Shown piece by piece: positions 11,213 through 19,274 of a stretch of DNA of 20,198 bases. The number at the start of each line of letters is the position of its first letter. Position 1 is the first letter of the stretch. Origin of the DNA: Paraglomus occultum (lineage: Eukaryota > Glomeromycota > Glomeromycetes > Paraglomerales > Paraglomeraceae); contig CAJVPJ010000640.1 in NCBI GenBank assembly GCA_910592205.1, positions 1 through 20,198 of the forward strand, read 5' to 3'. The notes beneath the pieces are model-generated. The model had not been told where the DNA came from. It worked only from the letters and a program-made list of their open reading frames with translations, and ran no database searches. A program made the translations under genes and the position numbers.

Positions 11213-12702
11213 AGCCTTCACCTGTACATGCAGGAAAATTTTCAAAGCATTTGATTATTATTCCTGTCCCGAATTAAAAGACGGTAAGATACTTTTGCAC
11301 GTTACAGACGACCAGTGATATATTTCAGTCGAATCTCCATAAGAAACACTCGTCAAATCTGGCAATAATTTTATTGTCGGCCTTGGCACTGACTATGAAA
11401 TTCATAAACGAGTGGACATACACTTTGCCCGATACATGGTAAACATGATACGGATTTGCAAGTATGAAAAAATTACTTATTGTATATCTCTAATGTTCTT
11501 GGAATTACGTCTACAATTAATACGTAAATTATCTCAAAGACAGTTTTATTCTTACAGCCTTACAAACCACATTCACAGACGTGAGACTGGTCACCACCAT
11601 CCTGGCACAACTGTTCAATTTCTCTTCATATCGCATCCTTGTTTCAAGTTACCTAAACTTAAAGAATTATAAAGGGGAGAAGTTGATAAAGGTCGTCGGA
11701 ATTGATTTGGTAGAGGTTCAACTATGATTGCGACGGTGGGCAATTTGGTCATTCAGTTATGTGTCGTTTCTTCGTTCATCATATACGTAATTTGTTCATA
11801 TGTATATAACATCAACTTTGCTCTTGAATATGACAAGCCCACCGGATATACGATAGCCCACAACATCCTATAGTAATTAAGCGTGTGACAACAATAAATT
11901 TCCACGCCTATAAGTCCAATTATGGATAGTCGTTCAGTCGTGTCGAATACGTAGTGATTCTATTATTTTACACGTAAATATCAAGTAGTAATTATGTCTG
12001 AATTAATTCTGCATAATGTCATTTACAGTAGTTTCAACAACTTATCGAAAAGCAACATCGTACTTTGCCAGTAAAGGTACAGTTAATGGACGGAACGGAA
12101 ATACACGTAAATTTAGAATATTCTTTTCTTTGTAACACTTTTCAGTTGAACAAATTCCCCTACTTTTCCATTTAGCTGTTTTCTCAAATTCATTCGTTGA
12201 ACTGTTTTTTGTAAAATTTACTGTTTTGGAAACCGAAATGATATCGCGAACAAATTCGTACGACCGCAATTACGTTCGGAACTGCTTTAATATTAACTTT
12301 GCGTCACGTCACCTAGTCAAAAAAAAACGCAGTTTAGCTTTATTGGCACAAAAACGATCTGCATCGGAAAAAGAACACGAACTAACTTGAAGAAAATTCA
12401 GCCTTAAACTCTGGACGTTTAAATGTGTTTTTCGGTATAACGATATTTTGGGGTCTGCTTCAATTCTGGATCGAGTGATCGGATTCTAAACTGAGACATC
12501 CTTAACTCGATGAGTGTCTCTGCAAAAGACATACTAGGTAGTGTAGGGTAATTTCGGTCTAACCCGGCGAACCATCGTAATGACACAGTTTGTGATACAT
12601 GAATTAATATTCTTTATTTGAGAGATCGCATCGGGATTTACTGTTTTCAAACATTTCATACAGATCGTTCAAAACATCAAGTGTAACGACACTTCTGATA
12701 CT

Positions 12703-12711
12703 TATAAAAGG
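12703..12711 (+). promoter_or_regulatory. TATA box of the ML-domain gene
   Basis: TATAAAAGG lies 60 bases before the ATG at 12763, so transcription would start around 12735 and the leader would be short, about 25-30 bases. This supports initiation at one of the two first in-frame ATGs, 12763 or 12772. Confidence 0.65.
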
Positions 12712-12762
12712 CCAAGGTTTCTTGATACTGATACATTGCGTTCCTAACAGATATTCGTATAT

Positions 12763-13209
12763 ATGGTTACTATGAACCGAAATTTCATTTTTCTGTTTAT
12801 GTTTTTGGCTACGCTTTATGCTGTTAGTATTAACGCCTTTCCACATCGACATGACGATTCACAATATGGAAATTATGGCTTTGTTTCTTGTGAATCAAAT
12901 ATTCCCCGAGAACTTGACGTATCCTATACACCTAATCCCCTAGTTTCAAATGTTAATGCTACGTTTGAAGTAGCTGGACGCCTACTTATTGATGCTCCAA
13001 CAAAATTCTTTCTTCATATCATTGTATATACAGATATTCTCGAATATCATGATACGTCTGACGTAGAACCGGCAAGGCATCTCAAAGCTGGAGAATTATT
13101 TAATTTCTACGAGACTTTTACAATGCCAACTTTATCTGAACATTACAAGATTCAGGTTTCGCTAGATTCTCTCGACACGACTCTAGCTTGTGCAAACGCG
13201 ACCATATAA
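12763..13209 (+). CDS. Secreted ML (MD-2-related lipid-recognition) domain protein, NPC2/PG-PI transfer-like
   Basis: ML proteins form a small beta-sandwich that binds a single lipid; fungal members include NPC2-like sterol carriers and phosphatidylglycerol/phosphatidylinositol transfer proteins. This 148-residue protein starts with a signal peptide (hydrophobic residues about 8-20, probable cleavage after INA at 25). The mature part opens with FVSC (Cys43), then the ML hallmark strand pair VSYTPNPLVSNVNATFEVAG (54-72). Next come a KFFLHIIVYTDI strand (81-92), LKAGELFNFYETFTMP (107-122) and a final strand leading to Cys143 (TTLACANA). Cys43 and Cys143 could form the end-to-end disulphide. The central Cys pair usual before the xKAG segment is absent. 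Asn65-Ala-Thr is a possible N-glycosylation site. Residue 4 is an alternative start Met. The gene is intronless and alone in AT-rich DNA. It is likely secreted or vacuolar; the ligand cannot be told. Confidence 0.82.
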   Translation: MVTMNRNFIFLFMFLATLYAVSINAFPHRHDDSQYGNYGFVSCESNIPRELDVSYTPNPLVSNVNATFEVAGRLLIDAPTKFFLHIIVYTDILEYHDTSDVEPARHLKAGELFNFYETFTMPTLSEHYKIQVSLDSLDTTLACANATI

Positions 13210-13225
13210 CGAGTACAGTAAGTAT

Positions 13226-13231
13226 AATAAA
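13226..13231 (+). terminator. Candidate polyadenylation signal of the ML-domain gene
   Basis: AATAAA occurs 17 bases after the TAA at 13207-13209, within AGTATAATAAAAAGAG. With the short TATA-defined leader it would give a compact transcript of roughly 500 bases. Confidence 0.45.
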
Positions 13232-14982
13232 AAGAGCTTGGTCACTAAACGTAATTGCTGAAACTCAGATACTCTATATTTTTTTTATGATTTAGCCTTA
13301 GGATCTTAATCTTTCTACTGCAAACAAACGACGGTGTGTTCTATAGAATAACGGTTAATAAACAAAAAATAGGTTTTTTTATGAATTAGTAATTAACCAT
13401 GTGTTAAGAAAATGTTAGTTTGACGCATTGAGCCTGTTTCCTGACAATGATTTGTAACAAAGTTACATATATTTCTCTGCATCATCTTGTTGAAGAAGAA
13501 ATGTACGTACAATTTCCAAGCACTAGTCAAAATACGCGGGTAGTAATAAGCAAACTTGGACGCAATTAAGCTACTGATACGTGTCTTGCAAATATTCCGT
13601 TCATGGATTATAGGCCGGCAACTCCCGGTTTTAGTGTAAGACATCTCGGTTAAACAAATAACTTATGGCTATTATTACTATTGCTATTATAATTACTAAT
13701 TAAAACTCTTCATTATAATAATATTCCTGTCACAAATACAGTAAACTGTTTATAAAATTAGCGGATACCAAATTTTGCTAGTAAAACATATGAAAAGTCA
13801 GAGAAAACCCCTATTTAGGAAAAAGGTTACTTTAGTTGAAAAATATTATAAATCTGTATGAAAATCTCCTCAAGACGATCGTGCGGGAGGTTTTCTATAC
13901 ATGGAACGAGTCGTCCTCAAGACCCACAGTAAAGTGAAATGACGGTGACGCTACAGCGCCACGGGCAATATCTTCTGTGACCTGCTAAAGATGATTGGTA
14001 ATGTCACTGACCGGCAGGGATATTCCGGCTCGTACTTATAATTTCGTCCACGTGATTTAGCGCGTGTCAATAATCCATGTGACACAGTGATTTGAAAGCT
14101 CATGAAATTATAATAATAACAATAATAATAATAAGGGTTATTTACGACTTTGGTCAAACGTGTGATGCTGTTACTAACTCGACCCGCATTCTTAAATAAA
14201 TTTGTCTACAACTCGACTTGCTATTTTCTGTTATTCATCCCATGTAAATGACATTTTGTGTGTAAACATGCAAATATACGACATTTATTTAATAAATCCA
14301 ATTATCTCACATTCCAACCCTATTTTATCGTAGAAACAAAATAAACTCCATTGAAAATGCTTTGGAAAACTATTTTGTCAAAAATTTTTATAATACAAAC
14401 TAATTAGGATATATGATAATAATATGTAAATAGGATAAAAAATAAAGTATAAGTTTATATGCAAATTGAGAGAGAACAAGACAAAGAAAGGCGGTTGGAA
14501 AATTACAGGATCAAAAAGAATACGCAACCACAAAACAACAAAAAGAAGAGAAATGGAAACCGATAAAGAATGTATTGATGGAGATCAGGGAGATCGGGAA
14601 TACAATACAGCGCACAGGATAAGACCTGGATATTTATTATTAGTCAAAATGCGTTGCCTACAAAATACCATAATCACCATCAACAAGAATGTAAATTTGA
14701 TTTGAACAACCAACTCAAGTCAATTACCAATTTTCTCCATAGTATACAGAACAGCTCAACTGGTTGGTTTGCACGCACTCTTGATGATGTTATATTCGAT
14801 GAAACAATTATAAACAATTATTGCAATATTAAAATATTATAAAATGGATCTATTTATCCAGTCTTATTTCTTCTAAAGAAAAAAAAATGTACTAGGCTCT
14901 CCATCAGAGAAGAATAGGTGAGGGAAAATATGTTGTAAATTTTGGAAGTAACCAAAAGAATATGGTAAGCAATGATATTCTT
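13232..14982. other. Gene-free spacer between convergent genes
   Basis: About 1.75 kb between the ML gene and the 3' end of the minus-strand BTB/CAP-Gly gene. Open frames (13393-13644 minus, 13951-14157 minus, 14466-14705 plus) are short, without domains or promoters, and the last begins at TTG. There is an imperfect ATT/AAT-rich stretch at about 13670-13725, an ATA/AAT triplet run near 14108-14133, and a 10-base direct repeat TCCTCAAGAC at about 13867 and 13914. Nothing else is recognised. Confidence 0.5.
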
Positions 14983-17900
14983 TCAACCAATTAGCAAAAG
15001 ACAATCAGGCCGAACAAATATTCCGTGATTGCCCGCCACTTCAAAGTATTTGACATTAGCGACAGTGCCATTGTTCTTGCCAACTAGGTGAAGAAAAAGA
15101 AAGCGTCAACTTAATTAAACTGTAAAGATCAAGTTTTGACGTCAACCAACTTGACCAACATACTATTCATCTTCCATTTACATTAATGCTCTCCCACTCT
15201 CTTCCCCCTTTCCCCCCTTTCCTTTTTTTTCCCTTTTCCCCCGTTCCCTCGCCCCACATTCGTTTCATTCACCACTCACCTGGATTGTCCAAACCGATCC
15301 CGACCCAAATTCCTTTGGCAAATTCTGTTTCACCCAAAAACTGTATAGTCCCCTTTGCATTATTCTTCTTTGGCAAAATTACTCTTCTTCCTACTGAGAT
15401 ATCAGGATCTTTGGTTGTCGCCAGTTTGACTTGATACGGTAACGGAGGCAAGCTAGAAATCGACGACGTCGAGGCAGTAGTAACCGTCGTCGAAGTCGAA
15501 TACTGCGATGGCGATCGATGTCGAAGCGTGTGAGACGTCGATGAAGAAACGGAAGAGACGGAAGCGATAGAACTCGCTCGTGAAGATCCAGGAGACTTTG
15601 TACTATTCCTGTCTCGCCCTCTCCCCCGTCGTTGCTCTATCTCATCAAATTTCATCTGCCGTAACATACTTGAGCGCGTTTGTCTTACTCCGCCAAATCG
15701 AGTAGGTGAAACCGAAGGCGACGATATTGAACGAGTAGATGCAACCGAGCTTGCTCTTGATGATGGTGTGGAAGTCGGCGACTTTTGAAGCGGTTCTCGT
15801 CCTCTTAGCGGTGAGGTCTTGGGAACAGTAAGACTAGCGGTGGACGATTTTTTCGTCGGCGTGCGAGAGGACGAAGCTTTGCCGATTTGAGGGGAAGATT
15901 TTGTTGAGCTGGGTTTGGGTCTATCTATTGAATGAGTGATGGTTATAGATGTGGTTGAAGAAGAACTTTTTGTGCTTGAAATGCTGGCTGTTGATTGTCG
16001 TTGACTGTTAGTCTTATTCTTGGCCTTAATCGGATCCTTTGCTGCTGCTTCTTTTAGTGCTTTTTGTCGCAATACACTCGCTCGCGTAGGACGATCATAT
16101 GATGAAGTCGTGGTTGTCTCACCAATTCGAACTGACTTGCCTTTTCTCGTTGACGATACTGTAGAAGAAGAGGAGGAAGTCGACGTTGAAGCTGATGTGG
16201 TCTTTGTCTTTGTCACAGTTGATCCTCTAGCGTTTGTTGCTGATGACGTTGCGGAACTACTCGTGCTTCCATTAGAGCTCCCAACACCCGATTTTCCTGT
16301 TGTAGTTTTCGATCCATTTTCGCTCTGATTTGATTGCGTTTCTTTCAAATCGTCCTTTTTTAAACTTCCATTGGTTCCATTGCCGTTTGTGGACGCTGAC
16401 GTCGATGCGGATGATTTTCCGTTATTCGCCGGGTTTGTGACTGTTCGTGATGTGCTCAGACCTCGAGATTGAGATTTCGTCATGCTTGTGAAACTACTTG
16501 AGCCGTTAGAGAAGTAAGGCATCGGTTTACTTTGTTGGTAGGAACTGTCAGTTAGGTCCTTTACCGGAACATTCAGTTCTGGATCATGAAAAAATTTTTT
16601 CAGAAAAATGTGTTTGATGTTAAAATCGAATCGATAACAGTCCGATCTAGTGTCCATACATTCTAATAAAAATTCCTACTTACCTTGTGAAAATTCATTC
16701 AGCAACCATGAACTCATTCCCCTGAATCCGCCATACTGTCTGACACCAACCCACCTCTTCTTCACATAATCGAATACATTTTGTTTTGCTTGTAATAAAA
16801 CTCTCTTTGACTCCAAGCTATCTCCTTCCGAAACGGTTTCTCTTGTAAGTAATTTGCCCGTAATACAGGCGAGTATAACCCCTGCGTTATCTTCCGTTAA
16901 GCCTTCCTCGACGACAATAGTCGTAATATCCTCCAATAAGTCTGACGAAAATCCGATCCCGTCAACGCAATTAAGAAACTCTTCATCATGATCACAAATT
17001 TCTGAAAAATTTTCGACTAACAAGGAAGTAATATGCGTTCGCACTTGTGATATCATCCGTCTAATAGTCTCTATCCATGGTAATCCAATTCCTTTCGCAT
17101 CAATAATAGCCAATACCTTTCGACATCCTTTGAACACTTGAACAATCTGACTACTCTGTATGTTCGTCAACAAATTTAGAAAAACTTCTTCCCTTATATC
17201 TTCGTCCAAGTCGGCGAATGCCTTTTGCGGCCACATTGCATCGAATCCATGTGTCAATACGTGTAAACAACCTTGCCATAATATGTCGACTTCGTGTTCT
17301 CTAGAAAATGTTGCCACACGGGGTATGACTGCCTGACATTCTGTGCAAGTACAAGAAAAAAAGTGCACCTTGATTGCTATTCGATGAACGCATAGGTCGC
17401 CGAGCGATTTTATCCCGAGAAAGTCAGAGCCAATATAGACCATTTCGCATGTTTCCAGTGTCAAAGGTTTTGAAGATATCGTTCCAGTATATATAAAAGT
17501 AAGGATTATGTCTAGAGACGTTTCGTTGAATATGGACGCATCGAGGGAGGTGGAAGCAGCACGAGAATCAGCGTAGTCGGATTCTAGCATAGCTCTAAAG
17601 TAATCGGACCGAGCACGTAACATAAACCTATGAGCCCTCATGGCCCTTGGCTTAACATTCTTGGACACATACTCATCCTCTTCGGATAATATCTCAAGGC
17701 GATCATCCGGCACACTGAGTGTTAATTCAATGTCAGTGTATAGTTTTGACTTTAACATGTACAATAAATCTTCTTTTAGTTTTTCCTGCTCTAATTCATC
17801 CGTCGTATCCACTGCAGTCATAAATTCTTGTGAGCCTTCTTCACCCGTGTAGAAAAATGTTAATTCGTGCTTGAAGTCAATATAATTGGCGTCTGTGGGA

Positions 17901-18563
17901 TAGATCAGAGGTTCGACAGTAGAAAGACGAATCGAGCGAGCGGATGAAGATGAACTATCTTTGTTTTTGAGGTATTTTTCTTGGAACAGGCGGGAACTTC
18001 TTGCGTAGAGGATAGCTAGTGCAAAAAAAAAAAAGAAGGAAAGGGCGATGATGGAATTTGAGTTGGACAAGTCAGCATAGAGATTCAGGCAAATGAGAGA
18101 AGATTCATAGTATCGATGGAAATGATAAAATAACGATTGAATATTTTTTAATGTCGTCTTAGTTGTAGTGTTGAGTCCGATCCAAGATTTTTGTTGTGTA
18201 CATATTAGAGAAAGAAATACAAAAGAACAGACAATGTTTAATTGCTCGACAATGACTGCTTTTATTATTTATACTAATGTCTCTATAATAATCACGACTT
18301 GATACAATCAAGAACACGTACTCTAACAATCGCTACTGAACCAGTTTCAACTCCCACACCCTGTTTTTGTTTTCTTTACCTTTATGTGCGTATATAACAG
18401 TCGGCACAGGAGCCGACGTAAATTCCCAAGCGATGTCGGCAAAGAAGTCCTTTGCATGTTCCATCGTGTAGCGCAAGTCCTCTATCAACGTATCCGGCGG
18501 CTCTGCAACAAAGTCTAGTCCCGGTGGCGGGGGAATTGTGCGTTTCTTTTTTTCTGTTGGCAT
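14983..18563 (-). CDS. Tandem BTB/POZ - Ser-rich linker - CAP-Gly protein (971 residues, 4 exons)
   Basis: Model: exons 18563-18380, 18015-16684, 16578-15280 and 15083-14983 on the minus strand, 2,916 coding bases ending in TGA. The start ATG at 18563 follows an in-frame TAA and has A at -3. Residues about 26-130 form a first BTB fold; the splice after His-Lys61 restores TVIYAHKAILYARSSRLF, the signature BTB core. Residues about 152-278 form a second BTB (RAHRFMLRARSDYFRAML, then LDIILTFIYTGTI). Residues about 279-505 are helical and BACK-like. Residues 506-895 are a basic Ser/Thr/Pro/Arg-rich disordered linker. Residues 899-971 are a CAP-Gly domain (VGRRVILPKK, GIWVGIGLDNP, then GKNNGTV, KYFE, HGIFVRPD); the last exon supplies the second half of the fold. 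GKNNG stands for the usual GKNDG. CAP-Gly binds EEY/F tails of tubulin or EB1, and BTB often dimerises or recruits CUL3, so a microtubule-tip scaffold or ubiquitin-ligase adaptor is inferred, not shown. A transcript would confirm the junctions. Confidence 0.85.
15084..15279 (-). other. Intron 3 of the BTB/CAP-Gly gene, with a G-rich homopurine tract
   Basis: 196 bases from donor CCAG|GTGAGT to acceptor TTCACCTAG|TT, phase 1. It interrupts the CAP-Gly domain exactly between NP and GKNNG: the split codon GTT gives Val939. Without splicing the frame runs GEW and then stop. Just after the donor the sense strand carries many G runs separated by A runs (15193-15251), a possible G-quadruplex in the nascent RNA. 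Confidence 0.85.
16579..16683 (-). other. Intron 2 of the BTB/CAP-Gly gene
   Basis: 105 bases from donor CACAAG|GTAAGT to acceptor GATCCAG|AACTG, phase 1. Without splicing the upstream frame stops almost at once (TAG at 16678-16676). Splicing joins LLNEFSQ to ELNVPVKDLT. An ATG inside the intron at 16657 is in frame with exon 3, which makes the CAP-Gly half look like a separate gene when unspliced. Confidence 0.75.
18016..18379 (-). other. Intron 1 of the BTB/CAP-Gly gene
   Basis: 364 bases from donor AAAG|GTAAAG to acceptor CTTTTTTTTTTTTTTGCACTAG|CT, phase 1, with a long polypyrimidine tract before the AG. The strongest support is protein-level: joining the exons rebuilds an uninterrupted BTB core (YAHKAILYARS) from two halves that are each meaningless alone. 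The unspliced reading of the upstream exon ends after 76 codons, and the downstream frame lacks any ATG near its start. Confidence 0.82.
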
Positions 18564-19274
18564 TATGAATTTAGTAAATTATATGAGGGAACGACTGTAA
18601 AGGTTAAGTGCATATGCACTTGTGTTGAGAATAGTGGAAGGGAAGAGTGTTGAAAGAATTGTACTTTGAAGAGGATTGGGAGTTCCTCTCAAATGGTTGA
18701 TGGTTAAATAGTCTCTGTTAGTATTATTAAGCTCAAACCCAATCCTTGATTATCAAACGTTGCTTTTTATCAAAAATAAAACTTCTGAAACTCTCTTAAA
18801 CAGTTGACTAGGTGTGTCTATAATGCCTAATCGCTCTTCTTTATTGACTAAACTAATCGTCTGGTTCTGTAATTTATTTTGAGTGTTGGCATCCGTATTT
18901 GGGGGGTCTTCTATGAATATATTTGGCGTTGAGCCTTTGGATTGGGCTACAGACTGGGGGTGGGGGGCGGCGGAACGATAAAATATCGCAAAGTTAATAA
19001 GCTCAAGGTTGCATGTGCGCCGTATGAGTAACACTTGGGGGTTATTGTGAGTGGAGGATTGCTCTTTATAGTACTGAGAGTGGACGTGTGAAGTATGTTT
19101 ATGGTGGGAAGAATATGAAGAAATGAAAAATTGTGTTGATATACTAATGTCGTTAAATGATAACTCCTGTACGGTTAATATATTAATGTGCATGCGTTAT
19201 GCATATTAGTTAGTCATTGGTCTAAGAATTTCGATACAGTCACACATTCAGATCTGCGGTCATCTTCACAAAGA
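18564..19274. promoter_or_regulatory. Shared divergent promoter region
   Basis: 711 bases separate the start codons of the minus-strand BTB/CAP-Gly gene and the plus-strand NMNAT-like gene, so both promoters lie here. It contains a perfect 16-base palindrome (18606-18621) and a G-rich patch (18901-18973, plus strand) with possible G-quadruplex runs. The BTB side near the ATG is pyrimidine-rich in the sense direction. I see no canonical TATA box placed for either gene. A 146-codon minus frame (18753-19193) fills much of it but shows no domain. Confidence 0.55.
18606..18621. promoter_or_regulatory. Perfect 16-bp palindrome, candidate factor site
   Basis: AAGTGCATATGCACTT is exactly self-complementary, with a CATATG E-box-like core. 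It lies 43 bases upstream of the BTB/CAP-Gly start codon, inside its probable leader or core promoter. It could be a dimeric factor site, or an RNA hairpin if transcribed. Role is unproven. Confidence 0.4.

Larger units (their letters stand above)
5056..12702. other. Long AT-rich gene desert with repeat traces
   Basis: About 7.6 kb without a supportable gene. Open frames here are 60-106 residues, lack recognisable motifs, and several start at non-ATG codons. Items worth naming are an exon-like patch near 7531-7668 preceded by a TACTAAT branch-point match and TTTTCAG; a possible Tc1/mariner-like end at 8643; a short CAGTCCG tandem repeat near 8950-8970; a GC-richer island at about 9690-9775 with no clear content; and degenerate AACCGGT/TTTAAACC repeats at 11078-11212. 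I saw no tRNA, rRNA or recognisable snRNA in a by-eye reading. Confidence 0.55.

Noticed and set aside
11560-11600. ATTCACAGAC as the inverted partner of the putative transposon end at 8643
   Set aside because: Only 10 bases match; the outer GGTACTCACTG expected for the terminal repeat is absent.
12604-12852. 82-codon minus frame overlapping the ML gene start
   Set aside because: It overlaps the TATA box and signal peptide of the supported plus-strand gene and has no features of its own.
16020-16328. Plus-strand 102-codon frame rich in Val, Glu and Asp
   Set aside because: It is the antisense shadow of the Ser/Thr-rich linker of the BTB/CAP-Gly gene.
15269-16657. A separate 462-residue Ser-rich gene with a truncated CAP-Gly end
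   Set aside because: Its first 26 codons lie in an intron, its last three are read-through past a GTGAGT donor, and the missing half of CAP-Gly is found in frame at 15083-14983. It is exon 3 of the larger gene.
16676-18070. A separate 464-residue BTB protein with an N-terminal membrane segment
   Set aside because: The apparent start is TTG and the poly-Phe 'membrane' stretch is the intron's polypyrimidine tract. Splicing to 18380 gives a true ATG and a complete first BTB core.
18333-18563. An independent 76-residue protein
   Set aside because: The last 15 codons are intron read-through past AAAG|GTAAAG; the first 61 codons are exon 1 of the BTB/CAP-Gly gene.
18753-19193. 146-codon minus-strand frame in the divergent promoter
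   Set aside because: It has an ATG and is fairly long, but shows no domain or signal, sits in the shared promoter, and has a His/Ser/Tyr/Gln-rich composition typical of chance frames. Expression data could revive it.
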